DNA from: Odontocerum albicorne
Taxonomy: Eukaryota > Arthropoda > Insecta > Trichoptera > Odontoceridae
Length of the DNA: 64,000 nt
Assembly (NCBI GenBank): GCA_949825065.1
Contig: OX463838.1
Span: 6,860,251 to 6,924,250 of the forward strand
Reading direction: 5' to 3'
Part shown: positions 46,413 to 57,684 of the stretch, piece by piece
Numbering within the stretch: position 1 is the first letter of the stretch
Layout: every line of letters starts with the position of its first letter
Made by a program: the position numbers and the translations under genes
Notes under the pieces: generated by a model
What the model saw: the letters and a program-made list of their open reading frames with translations, nothing else
What the model was told of the DNA's origin: nothing
The model's database searches: none

Positions 46413-47702
46413 GGTTAGTCAAAAAGTTTTGAAAGCGACATATATGGAGCAGTAGAAAACCAAAATTTCTTTCTCGCCATTTTAATATTCCATCTTTCAT
46501 AAGAACGTATTCAAAATTTCATTTCGATCTGTCAATTCATTCTTTGTTTACAAGCCATTTGAAGTTGACGTGTCAGTGTATTTTTTAACAATGGAAAAAT
46601 CCGAATATCGTGCAGTGATTAAATTCTTTGTTTTGGAAGGTTTATCGGCTACTGAGATCCATGCAAAGATAATGAAAGTATTAAAGGAGTCTTCTCCTTC
46701 ATTTCCAACCGTTCACCGATGGGTTTTAGGGTTTAAGCGTGGCCGTACAAGCGTTGAAGACGATCCACGCTCAGGACGTCCAAAAAGTGCATCAACACCA
46801 GAAATCATAGCGAAAACACAGGATAAGGTTTTGAAAGATCATTGATCGACTGTGAATGTGATAGCTGACACCATAGGCATCTCACATGGAACAACATGGC
46901 ATATTTTGGCTGAAGTTTTGGGTTTCAAAAAACTGTGTGCACAATGGGTGCCGCATTTGCTAACAATGCAACAAAAACACGTTCGAATGCGACTTTCTGA
47001 GCAACATTTGGAGCAATTTCGAAAGGATAAAAAGGATTTTCTGCGTCGATTCATCACTATGGATGAGACTTGGGTCTACCACCATGATCCTGAATCAAAA
47101 CAAGAGGCTAAGGAGTGGTGTGAACCAGGCACTTTGGCTCCGAAGCGAGTTCGTGTCCAGAAATCGGCCAAGAAGGTGTTAGCGTCAGTTTTTTGGGATG
47201 CAAAAGGAATTTTATTGATAGATTATCTCCAAACTGGTAAGACAATCAACTCTGATTATTATTGTGACCTTTTGGACCAGTTGGATGAAAAAAATTGTGA
47301 AAAAAGACCCGGTTTGCAGAAGAAAAAAATCTTTTTTCATCAAGACAATGCACCTGCTCACACAGCTCAAAAAACCATCGCGAAAATCAGTGAATTGGGG
47401 TACGAATTGTTGCAGCATCCACCCTATTCGCCAGATTTAGCTCCCTGTGACTTCTGGCTGTTCTCACACCTCAAAAAATTCCTTCGTGGAAAGCATTTTT
47501 CATCAAACGAAGAGGTTATAGCCGTCGTAGAGGAGTATTTTGCAGGCCTTCCAGAAAGTCACTTCCGTGATGGGACAACAAAGTTGGAAGATCGTTGGAC
47601 CAAGTGTATTGATCTTATGGGAGACTATACTGAGCAATAAAAGTGATTTCCCCCCAAAAAAAATGTATTTTCATTTCCGCTTTCAAAGCTTTTTGACTAA
47701 CC
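46413..47702 (+). mobile_element. Full-length mariner transposon
   Basis: Terminal inverted repeats of about 26 bp (GGTTAGTCAAAAAG at the left, its complement at the right, one mismatch in the stretch) flank a transposase reading frame. TA dinucleotides sit outside both ends (46411-46412 and 47703-47704), as expected of mariner insertion. The ~1.29-kb length is normal for the family. Ends and coding region look young compared with nearby LINE debris. Confidence 0.93.
46591..47640 (+). pseudogene. Mariner transposase, one in-frame nonsense codon
   Basis: The 350-codon frame (including the stop) encodes a mariner DDE transposase, which cuts and rejoins DNA at the element's inverted repeats. 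The start is ATG at 46591 (MEKSEYR). The N-terminal helix-turn-helix region (residues ~5-60) precedes the catalytic domain. Visible signatures are WVPHLLT, MDETWVYHH (first catalytic Asp), HQDNAPAH (second Asp) and YSPDLAPCDFWLF (third Asp). There are 34 residues between the second and third Asp, so D,D34D. One TGA at 46846-46848 falls just after KDH; the frame is otherwise open to TAA at the end. The context CAT-TGA-TCG suggests an ancestral CGA (Arg) lost by a C-to-T change at a CpG. As it stands only an N-terminal fragment or a product restarted downstream could be made. Confidence 0.95.
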
Positions 47703-47779
47703 TAGTATAACAGAATGCGGTATGAAGTGATTAATACAAAAATGTGCACTCAAGACTTATGTGATGAGTTAGAATATAA

Positions 47780-47823
47780 CAGGGGTCGGCGAACTACGAC
47801 CCGCGAGCCAAATCCCGCCCGAT
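47780..47823 (+). mobile_element. hAT-like terminus running into the assembly gap
   Basis: CAGGGGTCGGCGAACTACG followed by CCGCGAGCC resembles a common hAT end. The element disappears into the N run, which probably reflects its repeat nature. Confidence 0.5.
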
Positions 47824-48023
47824 NNNNNNNNNNNNNNNNNNNNNNNNNNNNNNNNNNNNNNNNNNNNNNNNNNNNNNNNNNNNNNNNNNNNNNNNNNNNN
47901 NNNNNNNNNNNNNNNNNNNNNNNNNNNNNNNNNNNNNNNNNNNNNNNNNNNNNNNNNNNNNNNNNNNNNNNNNNNNNNNNNNNNNNNNNNNNNNNNNNNN
48001 NNNNNNNNNNNNNNNNNNNNNNN
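47824..48023. other. Assembly gap (200 N)
   Basis: Exactly 200 undetermined bases. True size unknown. Any reading frame crossing it is meaningless. Confidence 0.99.
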
Positions 48024-48159
48024 TACAATAATGTATCAAATTTATTGGTGTAACATGATGGTTAGATGCGATACAATAAAATTGAATGACCAAATAAAAA
48101 TAAATCTGACAAATAAAGTGTAGTTTCACTTACATAAAAGGAAAAAATAAGTAAAATAA

Positions 48160-48245
48160 AAAACTTATTTTATATTTTTGTGTTCACCACAGGTTTAATT
48201 TAGTTTCACAACTAGTTTCGAAGACCACCGTCTTCTTCGTCAGGT
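48160..48245 (-). mobile_element. Second Penelope-like repeat family (B2), reverse copy
   Basis: Minus strand: CTGACGA (48243-48237), an extra A, stem GAAGAC/GTCTTC with loop GGTG, then GAAACTAG. Confidence 0.55.
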
Positions 48246-48749
48246 GAATATAAACTAAGTTGCTAAAATATATTATGTACAAGTGTAAATAACCTAATAT
48301 AAAAGATGTGAGATAGGGGAGTGAAGTGGGGAGAGATGTAATACAATGGTGAATGGGGCGGGGAAAAAATATGTGAAAGTGAATGTGAATCTTTAAGACA
48401 GGGGGGGGGGATTTTAAATTGGGAACATATTAAGCAGAGGGCTATTATGAAAATTGGTTTGGTTATTGATGATATTTAAACTTAATTTTATCGATTTTAT
48501 AATCCAAGATGCAATCCCCTTCAGTTTATATGTAGAATTCTCAAATCACGATTAATATCGAACGAATGGTTGTTGAAGTTTCACTGTTTAACTGTAATAT
48601 AATGAAATTGAGATGTTATTTCTTTATCTCCCTCAATTTGAAAAAGCAGTGTTGTTATCAGGAGACTTTTAAAAAATCTAATTCATATATCTTGATTAAA
48701 AAAAATAAAAATAATGGAAAATTTATTATTCGTAAATTTATTTATCAAT

Positions 48750-48850
48750 GGAAAGATCTTCTGTAGTCTAGTTAGTAGAACGTTGGTGTTATACCCGGGG
48801 GGTTTGTGTTCGATTCCTAATGGTACCAAAAAATAAAATTATAAAAATGA
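48750..48850 (+). mobile_element. tRNA-derived SINE head
   Basis: GTAGTCTAGTTAGTAGAACG (A box) and GTGTTCGATTCC (B box) in the right order and spacing; the body is lost. Confidence 0.6.
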
Positions 48851-48965
48851 GTTCAAGTTTTACAATATTCATACCCACTAGACATGTGCAAGTGGTATTG
48901 ATTGTCCACTTGCGATGGTATTTTACAACATGTGCGATAACTTATCGTGAGTCACTTGCCCACTC

Positions 48966-49060
48966 CAGTGGTTCTTAACCTAAAAGCTCCATTACTAGGA
49001 CCGAAGACAATAGTATCTCTCAGCCATATTCTTGAATATGTCCTCATCATCAATTCAGAT
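48966..49060 (+). mobile_element. hAT-like terminus fragment
   Basis: CAGTGGTTCTTAACCT is the typical start of hAT elements. The rest is degraded and no partner end was found. Confidence 0.35.
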
Positions 49061-49124
49061 ATATTGAAGGGTACCATACAAATAATGAAATAGTGCAAAA
49101 ATATTTTTTTAAATTAAGGCAATA

Positions 49125-49400
49125 ACACTGTGGAGGCTTAAAGACATTGTAATTTGTTTAGTCAAACACTGTTTATCTCACTTTACATAACGGTATAACA
49201 CTACCGGTTTCAAGGTGTTCGGTCATCATCAGGGAGCACAAATAAGACTCTCTCTTATCAAGACTCTCCAAGGGATCACAAACAAGACTCAGTCTTGTTT
49301 GTGTTATCCTGATAATGAACTGAAAACCTTGAAACCGCTAGTTACACAGTTATATAAAGTGAAATAAACAGTGTTTGATTAAGCAAATAACAAATTAGTG
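49125..49400. mobile_element. Family B Penelope-like repeat, inverted pair
   Basis: Left copy reversed (CTACCGGTTTCAAGG), right copy forward (CCTTGAAACCGCTAG), separated by short repeats of CAAGACTC. Confidence 0.6.
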
Positions 49401-50079
49401 AAAATATGATCATTTAAAATAATTTATTATTTTTTTTGAATGGTAGATGAAAAACGTAATATTGGCAACATAAACAAATTAAAACTCGACTCGAGCACTT
49501 TTAAGTATAAAACGACTTAAGTCAGTTTTGACTCATGTTTTATATTTTCTAAAGAAACATTTTTTATGAAGACTCTGTTATCGGCTGGATTATTCCAGCT
49601 TTGTTATCCATTAGCAATAATGGTTGTACTGACGTTGTTAGGAATTACAAAATAGCAAAACGTGTCGCGACACCATCATAATTGGTAAGCACGGCACGCT
49701 TTAATCCAATTTCATGCACCATTTCACACACGTGTTGGGTTTTTAGCCCGTCAGATGTTCCAAGCCACGTCATCCTTTATATTTCCTTGTTATTTGCTTT
49801 TATTACTATTTTTAGTTTTAATATTACCCTTATAATTATTTGCACAAATATTATATCGTCATCATCATCATCATCATCGAGTAGAAAAGATCAGCTAAGG
49901 ATGGATACATTGTAATTATTGGTGAATTCGTGATATTTAAATAGATGTACATTTAATTTTATGTGATTATAAGACTTAAAGACTTTATCAAAATCAAGAC
50001 AACCTATCCCAGTGTCTGGCTTGTTTTTTAGACATTCTAATTTTTTCAAGGGTTTACAAAATATGTCACGTAAAAGAAT

Positions 50080-51070
50080 GCCGTAAAAGATTAAATATAA
50101 AAAAAATGTTAAAAGAATGCCCTATAAGATTCTGTTTAAATATTAAAAGAATGTCCTATAAGACTGTTTAAATATTAAAAGAATGTCCTATAAGACTGTT
50201 TAAATATTAAAAGAATGTCTTAAAAAACTCTGTTTAAACATTAAAAGAATGTCATATAAGGCTGTTTAAATATTAAAATAATGTCCTATAAGACTCTGTT
50301 TAAATATTAAAAATATGTCCTTTAAGACTTTGTTTAAAAATTAAAAGAATGTCATATAAGAGTTTATTTAAATATTAAAAGAATATCCTATAAGACTCTT
50401 TTTAAATATTAAAAGAATGTCCTATAAGACTGTTTAAATATTAAAAGAATGTCCTATAAGACTGTTTAAATATTAAAAGAATGTCTTATAAGACTCTGTT
50501 TAAACATTAAAAGAATGTCATATAAGACTGTTTAAATATTAAAATAATTTCCTATAAGACTGTTTAAATATAAAAAAATATGGCCTTTAAGACTTTGTTT
50601 AAATATTAAAAGAATGTCATATAAGACTTTGTTTAAATATTAAAAGAATATCCTATAAGACTCTGTTTAAATATTAAAAGAATGTCCTATAAGACTCTGT
50701 TTAAATATTAAAAGAATGTCCTATAAGACTGTTTAAATATTAAAAGGATGTCTTATAAGACTCTGTTTAAACATTAAAAGAATGTCATATAAGACTGTTT
50801 AAATATTAAAATAATTTCCTATAAGACTCTGTTTAAATATAAAAAAATATGTCCTTTAAGACTTTGTTTAAATATTAAAAGAATGTCATATAAGACTTTG
50901 TTTAAATATTAAAAGAATATCCTATAAGACTCTGTTTAAATATTAAAAGAATGTCCTATAAGACTATGTTTAAATATTAAAAGAATGTCCTATAAGACTC
51001 TGTTTAAATATTAAAAGAATGCCCTATAAGACTCTGTTTAAATATTTAAAGAATGTCCTGTAAGACTGTT
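50080..51070. repeat. 32/34-bp tandem repeat, about 30 copies
   Basis: Unit TTTAAATATTAAAAGAATGT plus CCTATAAGACTCTG, or the shorter form ending GACTG. Runs of unit variants at ~50440-50690 recur at ~50720-50970, so part of the array was duplicated as a block. Confidence 0.93.
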
Positions 51071-51194
51071 CGCACGTTTAAATTTATTGAATAATTTAGT
51101 CTAGTATGGTAATTCTGTCAAAATTCTTCATAGTGGAGAGTTGCATCACACTTCATACACATATATCAGGTCTCATTTATACTCTTGTGCCTAA

Positions 51195-51787
51195 AGGCGC
51201 GTTCTCACGGTTCAAGTTTAATTGACCGATTATAGTTGATCAACAAAAGCTGAATACAGGCCCGTTCTAACGGTTCAAGTTTAGTTGACCGATAAAAATT
51301 GATCAACAAAAGTTGAATACGACTTGAATCAGTTTTTGTTCACACGTTTCAATAGAAACTGATTCAATAAACTGTTTCAATTTGATTCAGTTAAAAATGG
51401 CGTCGAAAGCATTTTCTCTTGCATCTTTATTTTTATATTTATCGAGTTGAAATCGAACTTGACAATCAACTTGAATTCACATGTTCACACGTTTCATGAC
51501 AGGTTTCAACTTGAAAGCAAATGGCGGATGACTCATCACTTGAACGATAAAGTTTGACAGTGTCAATCTTTTCTTGATCAACTAAAAAGTTGTACAACTC
51601 TATTGAAACAAAGGTTTTTACTACAGATTTCATTCAACTTTTGTTGATCAACTTTAATCGATCAACTAAGCTTGAACCGTGAGAACGGGCCTTGAATCAG
51701 TTTTTATTGAAACGTGTGAATAAAAACTGATTCAAATCGTATTCAACTTTAATCGGTCAACTAAACTTGAACCGTGAGAACGAGCTG
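51195..51787. mobile_element. Foldback/MITE with compound inverted repeats (TAA duplication)
   Basis: Outer inverted repeats share CGTTCTCACGGTTCAAGTTTA and TTGACCGAT. They are flanked by TAA (51192-51194 and 51788-51790), the target type of PIF/Harbinger elements. Inside, the motifs GTTGATCAAC, TGAATCAGTTTTT and GTTCACACGTTTCAA recur in both orientations, so several nested hairpins are possible. No coding capacity. Confidence 0.7.
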
Positions 51788-52211
51788 TAATTCATTATTG
51801 GACTGATGTTTTATACGAGTATAATCTGAATCATTATTGGACTGATGTTTTATATAATCTGAATCGTGTATGAACCTTTTGTTCAATACCGATAGGTTAT
51901 CCCTTGTGATCGAGTATGATTGTCAACCATCATATGGATGGAAGACGCTTGTGCGTGTATTGGTTTAATATTTGCAAACTGATGCACTTCTGCAAAACCA
52001 GAGTTCCGACGACAAGGATACTATATTTCAAAAACTATCGGCAGATTGGATCTGTTGAATCCTTTCGTTAAACAATGTCGTTTTTTTTACATAACGCTAT
52101 TATTGCTTGGTTTTATAACACTAAAATAATTCATGATAAGCATTATATTATATTATATAAGCAACAGAAACAAATAAATGTTAATCTTACAGTTTTAGAG
52201 TAAAACTAGTC

Positions 52212-52292
52212 CCGAACTGAATTAAACCTGGTCCGCCCGCTTGCTTAACCTGAATGCTTACCGTTAGACCACGACCGCAGATCTTTAATTAC
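52212..52292 (-). mobile_element. tRNA-like or SINE head fragment
   Basis: Minus strand reads GTCGTGGTCTAACGGTAAGC, a good A box, with a poor B box downstream. Too degenerate for a functional tRNA. Confidence 0.45.
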
Positions 52293-52369
52293 CGTTTCTA
52301 AGAATGAATTTCTTCAGATAAATTTTAAAGAATACCGGTATCTTATAGAAAATTAGTAAATGCGGTTTT

Positions 52370-52545
52370 ATTAAACACTGTTTATTCCACTTTTTGTAAC
52401 GGTATGACCCTACCGGTTTCAAGGCTTTCACCTAATGTCTTGTTTGTGCTTCCCTGAAGATGAGGTGAAAGCTTTGAAACCGGTTGAGTTATACCGTTAC
52501 AAAAAGTGGAATAAAAAGTGTTTGATAAAACAAATTACAATGTCA
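52370..52545. mobile_element. Family B Penelope-like repeat, inverted pair
   Basis: Arms CACTGTTTATTCCACTTTTT and AAAAAGTGGAATAAAAAGTG. The right copy has CTGAAGATGAGGTGAAAGC and TTTGAAACCGG. Confidence 0.6.
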
Positions 52546-53639
52546 TCAAAAATTTCTTGGTATATTCCTTCCATATTTTCATTTCATTTTTTTTTTAATT
52601 CTCCCAGTCTTCAATATTTATAATATAGTTAAAACAGTTTATATCAACTTCTTCTTTAAGTTTTTGTGAACATTAAATAAGTCATTTTATGTTTCAGTCA
52701 CAATTCATTCTTGCGTGCGCCATTTTATTTTTGCTTCCCTGATCTTTCGTCTAATTTATTTTTGGATTATCTCATATTCGGATTTATTTTTAATTTACAG
52801 CCTTCCAGTATTCACGAGATTTATTATATCTCCTATCATCCATTTCTATTTTCTTTATGATCTCTTATCTTCAAATTTTTATTTAGTAATTATAGTATTT
52901 TTTTCCGTATTTTCTTTCCACAAAGATTCAATAGGAAAAGTATTGTCTTAGTGTGCAATCATTCATCTCAAACATAAATCTCTCACATCTAGACTTATTC
53001 ATATGAAATATAATTGCTTTTACGATCGCGCAGAGCAAACTAGAAATAATTATTCTCTCCACATAACTATCCCACATACTCTCACTCTTGCTTTTCAGGA
53101 CTGACACTCTCATAGGTGCAAAGCAAGCGGTGTAAGAAGGTGCCCGATTTTAAGGGTAGCTGGTAAACCTTTTTTTAAATTTTTATATTTAACAAAGTAA
53201 ATAATTGTACAAACATTTGTCAAGGCTATACCTATATACAAATTTATTACTTAACTAATCTTAATTATATGTTATAATTTATGAACTTACTTAATCTTAT
53301 TTTCCTACATGTCATTTTATTTTATTTTTTTCAATCTTAATATATGATTTCTTAGAAATAATAAACACTTACATACTACTTATAACTAGATAACAATTAT
53401 CACATTAATTATTTAGCAAAAAACAAGTCCAATCGTTCAGGCTACTTGTATTCCATCACATTCACACAGACCTTGGTCGTCCTAGCTAATACTGTAGGTG
53501 GACTAGCTGGTATACCTACACGACTCATAGTCACTTTCAGTAATTTCAAACATTATCATTTACTTCTTGAATCTTCGCAAAGACTTTAGTTCCACTTTGT
53601 GGTGCCATGTTTTATGTAAAAAAGAAATAAAATAAAGAA
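52546..53639. other. AT-rich sequence, nothing firmly recognised
   Basis: A few less AT-rich patches (52970-53110, 53430-53520) may be old LINE debris but no motif is clear. Confidence 0.4.
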
Positions 53640-53770
53640 ATAAAACACTTATTTTAGATTTTTGTGTTATTTATCTTAACCTGACGATGAAGACGGAGGT
53701 CTTCGAAACCGGTAGTAAACTCAAAATTAACTAGTGGTGAACACAAAAATATAAAATTAATGTTTTATTT
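53640..53770 (+). mobile_element. Second Penelope-like repeat family (B2)
   Basis: CTGACGA (53681-53687), one extra T, a 6-bp stem GAAGAC/GTCTTC with loop GGAG, then GAAACCGG (53705-). AAACACTTATTTTA precedes it and a related ATTAATGTTTTATTTA follows. Confidence 0.55.
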
Positions 53771-54244
53771 ATCTATTTTATTTTTTTTTACATTATTGTT
53801 TACTTTCTTGACCGAGGACTTTTTAAACATAATCGTTTAAAAAAGAAATAAACGAATTTAAAGACATGCTGTATTTAATTTAACTTTATTATTATGGAAC
53901 CTAATAAACTACATAATTTTTATATATTTTATTACGGTATTTTATCGAGCATTAAAAAATGTCACAGGAATAATAACTCAAATAAGAGTTTTAAATGCAC
54001 GTGAATATATATACAACTTGTCAGAAAAAATATAAACATATATATGAATAATGTACAAAAAAATATCATAACGCGATACGCACGTGCATACCACCTACCA
54101 TAAAAAAACTTAAGATAGGCCAAGGCTCAGGTAATCATAGACCCTCACATTCAAAAATGAAGAAAAAATATTCTAAGAAAAAAACAAAAAAGGGGATATG
54201 TATTATTAATTCGTCTATTTCAATACACAAAAAACATATCCATA

Positions 54245-55455
54245 ATGCCATGTTTACACGAGCTTAGTACCTGTCATTAGTGCTTCTCACGCGCACTTGT
54301 ATCCACGTGTAGACAAGCATATTAGTACTAAGCATTAGTAAATCTGGCAATTAAAAGCACGAACGAACGAAATGAGTTATATGGGTTATATTGAGTTTTT
54401 AAAACGTGTGCATTTTACTGCACCGTAGATCTTTTGTCAGTGATTTGAGGGAATACCTTTTCCACTGTTGTGTCATGTGTGTGTTTGTGTTATTTATCTA
54501 TGTATACTTAGATTAAGTATTTTATGTACGAGTTTATCCATAATTTTAACGCTCTCTGCATCTCTGCTCTTCATTTGTATCAATCATAGTTGGGCGTGGT
54601 GACTATCTCCAAGGGCGTTCGAACGCTCATGTCAGCGGCCCTGGTGGCGCAGTTCCGGTTTAGGCGTCCTCCCGCTCCTCCCGGAGGCCTCAGTGTAGCG
54701 ACGATAGGGAAGACGGTGAAGATGAGGTGACGATGCTGGATAGGACGGTGAAGAAGGCGCAAGGACGTAGAGCGGCGAGGCTTCATGAACTTTCTTAGCT
54801 CTTTATATTTTACTTCTCTACCGTCTGACGGACTGTAGACTGATGACCGTAGAGCATAGACAGCAGCAACAACAACAAACAACCTTAACAGGGAAATAAA
54901 TACATAAATTTATAAGATCAGGTGTAGGTGTAGAGTGTAGGGATGGGAAGGTGTCGGCTGCGGCCTGTGTAATTCTAGCTTCGCCGCATTTGTATGTGTA
55001 TTGAAAACATATTCGGTGAGAAAACCGCAGAAAACTCACCGAGGGAAGTCGAGCTTCAGTGGACCTCTGGGCTCTTCCGTTCTGTGATATTAACACATAC
55101 GGCTTGTAAGGCAAGTGAAAGTGAATAGGAGGCCGATTTATTTACTAAGCGACAAGCAGCTACCCTCACCACAATTCAACTAAGCGCTTGTCGCCTTCAG
55201 AGTCGTCTAAACAGCCGGGGCAAGTGTTTAGCGACAAATTGAAACGGCAAGTGAGCGTTCGTTATTTTTTTGGGATTTGACCACATTTCTCAAAATAAGG
55301 CAGCGGCGGCGGTTGTCCATTCCGAACGAGTGTCTTGCTACTAATACCTCTTCCTAACTCCAACGTGTAAACGATTTTTTCTCACTTGTCACAAAACAGC
55401 TCAGTACAAACGACAAATATTAATGATAAGTACTAAACTCGTGTAAACATGGCAT
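54245..55455. mobile_element. 1.2-kb non-autonomous DNA transposon, superfamily unclear
   Basis: Inverted ends of more than 30 bp (ATGCCATGTTTACACGAG then YTTAGTAC at both ends, imperfect beyond) are flanked by TA. The core (~54600-55260) is GC-rich against an AT-rich background. Open frames there (minus strand, 54580-54882 and 54818-55114) have no recognisable domain. AGCGACAAG/CTTGTCGC motifs recur near the right end. Confidence 0.65.
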
Positions 55456-55634
55456 TAAATAAGAATATCCCGAATATAATTTTTTTTCGAAAATTGATAA
55501 ATAATTAGCGATCTGTGGGTATTTCTTTAACAGAAAAAAGGCTGTTTAATTTTTACAACGGATAAAACGAGTTCTAAATATTCAAGAAAAATATGTTTTT
55601 CTTTTTGTCATTCGTTTTTCAATCTACTAAAAAT

Positions 55635-55840
55635 ATTTGTAATTTATTTTTATCAAACACTATTTATTCCACTTTTTTGTAACGGTATAACCCTACTGGT
55701 TTCAAGGCTTTCACCTCATCTTCAGGGGAGCGCAAACAAGACTGACCCAAAAAAGTGGAATAAACTGTGTTTGATAAAAATAAATTACAATGTCCTTAAA
55801 CCTCGTCAACGTTAATGCCTTAACTATAAACAACCTACTA
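55635..55840. mobile_element. Family B Penelope-like repeat, inverted pair, right copy shortened
   Basis: Left reversed copy complete; right copy reduced to AAAAAAGTGGAATAAACTG and the ACAATGTCCTTAAACCTC extension. Confidence 0.58.
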
Positions 55841-55984
55841 AAAATAGTATTTTTAGTTACACACAGTCAGCATCGCAACGTTTTTCACATATTTTAAATG
55901 CATGCTTAGCACGATTAACACGTAAATTTGATTTTTTTAGAGAAGAAAAAACTGGTTTTGTATTACACTCTTTGTATGCAGTAC

Positions 55985-56155
55985 AACCTGGCGAGCTTAT
56001 TGCCGTATGGCAATATATTACAATCAACCAGAAAGATCTAAGTAAAAATCTAACTTTAATCCGTCTTTTTTTAAATCTGGGTTCCAACGGGAATTAAACC
56101 CGCAACCCCTGGGCTGGGAGACAAACGTCTTACCAACTAGACCACGGAAATCGTC
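55985..56155 (-). mobile_element. tRNA-derived SINE, diverged
   Basis: Reverse copy with GGGAATTAAACCCGCAACC (B box region), CCAACTAGACCACGG (A box region) and tail CTTATTGCCGTATGGCAAT. Confidence 0.8.
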
Positions 56156-56700
56156 TCACAGAAACTTTTGTACACCAATGGAACTTCTGCGAAGACGATG
56201 CACCCAAGTGTAATTTTGGTTTCCCTTCAAAATTAAGAAAACTTTCGCATTTCACTAAATATTTCTTTTGAAAATTATGCTAAAATGCTCGTCTGAGTGA
56301 GATTAGCTACAAATTTAATATACATTTCACAGCCCCTAGTGCCGGCCTTGTGTTATCTCTACTTTGAAGACCCCTGCGGCATTTCTATTTAATCAATCTA
56401 ACTAATTTTATGGTAGAGAATTAACACGCATTTATCTGCTCGTTCTACTAATTGAATCTCTTGTATCTGTCGAGAAACTACGGAAAAGATAGCTGTGAAA
56501 ATGAATTCAAGAAAACGGAGAAAGTTATTCATGGCACGAATCGCCGATGGCCACTTTAACATATTATTTAGTGATGATTACCAACCATCACATTTCATGT
56601 TGATTCAGTACTTGGATTCGTAAGAATCCTAATTGTAATTTTACTGTAAGAAAATAAAAATAAATATTCACATATATATTTTTGAAAGGACTTTCTAACA

Positions 56701-57084
56701 TTTTATCGATGTTTTGTGTTTAAAGAGTCTGAATGACATAGATTACTAGTTTTGATACGCTTTGACTGATTATTCAGCATCATAATGTCCCTACTGAAGA
56801 AGTCAGAGTAATATATAGGTATATCCTATTTTATCGATGTTTTGTGTTTAAAGAGTCTAAATGACATAGATTACTAGTTTTGATACGCTTTGACTGATTA
56901 TTCAGCATCATAATGTCCCTACTGAAGAAGTCAGAGTAATATATAGGTATATCCTATTTTATCGATGTTTTGTGTTTAAAGAGTCTAAATGACATAGATT
57001 ACTAGTTTTGATACACTTTGACTGATTATTCAGCATAATAATGTCCCTACTGAAGAAGTCAGAGTAATATATAGGTATATCCTA
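56701..57084. repeat. 128-bp tandem repeat, three copies
   Basis: Units start at 56701, 56829 and 56957 (TTTTATCGATGTTTTGTG) and are nearly identical. They abut the truncated internal region of the tRNA-Trp LTR element. Confidence 0.93.
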
Positions 57085-57201
57085 TTTTTTCTTTTACATT
57101 TTTCGCATCTCCCACGTTCAAACACCTTTTCATAACTACTTTTCAAGTGATTTAACAGTTCATCTGATACAAATTAAAGATTTGATAAATGAAGAGTTAC
57201 G

Positions 57202-57218
57202 TCACGTCGGGGTCACCA
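57202..57218 (-). other. Retroelement primer-binding site, tRNA-Trp type
   Basis: The minus strand reads TGGTGACCCCGACGTGA immediately after the LTR end. This 17-base match to the 3' end of arthropod tRNA-Trp (from memory) identifies the retroelement type and orientation. Confidence 0.8.
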
Positions 57219-57684
57219 CTTTAGCGGAATGCTTCTTATTGAAGAGATGATGATAGTAGTTGTTGGTAAATAAATAAAACACGTTAAATCGCAATGCGGA
57301 AGGAGAGAGTGAATGAATGTTTTATTTGATGGTATGTAGGTATTTATAACATTTCAGAATGGGCGCGGGAGTGCGCCCGCGATATACTTTTATCTCGCTT
57401 CTGTGCGTGCAGAAATGGTCAATTGAAGTATTGTAGATATCGTAAATAGTATTGTAGGTAAACAATCTATTTACGGAACCGGCGAGACAGCGTGATGCGT
57501 TATCTTTCTAGTATGGAATGCGGCGCGATGCGCGGCCGGCCTCATGTCGGGCATGTGACCTTTGGACTTGAATCGCCGGCGTATGAACTTCGGACTGTCT
57601 ATTTATCGAGGTGTCCGAAGTTCGTTTTGTCGGTCATTGACCGTATGTATACGACAATATTCGGCGACGAACGTGGTTCCCACA
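57219..57684 (-). mobile_element. LTR with tRNA-Trp primer site, Ty3/Gypsy (CsRn1-clade-like), truncated element
   Basis: On the minus strand the LTR starts TGTGGGAACCACG (57684) and ends GCTAAAG (57219), with TATAAATACCTAC and AATAAA inside. It is followed directly by the primer-binding site at 57202-57218, whose + strand reads TCACGTCGGGGTCACCA, matching a tRNA-Trp 3' end including CCA. Only ~115 bp of internal sequence remains before the 128-bp tandem repeat. No gag or pol remains. Confidence 0.8.

Noticed and set aside
47715..48129. Open frames across the N run
   Set aside because: They consist mostly of undetermined bases.
49682..49915. Possible short gene ending in a run of serines
   Set aside because: The serine run is an (ATC)n microsatellite and the rest is AT-driven with no homologue in sight.
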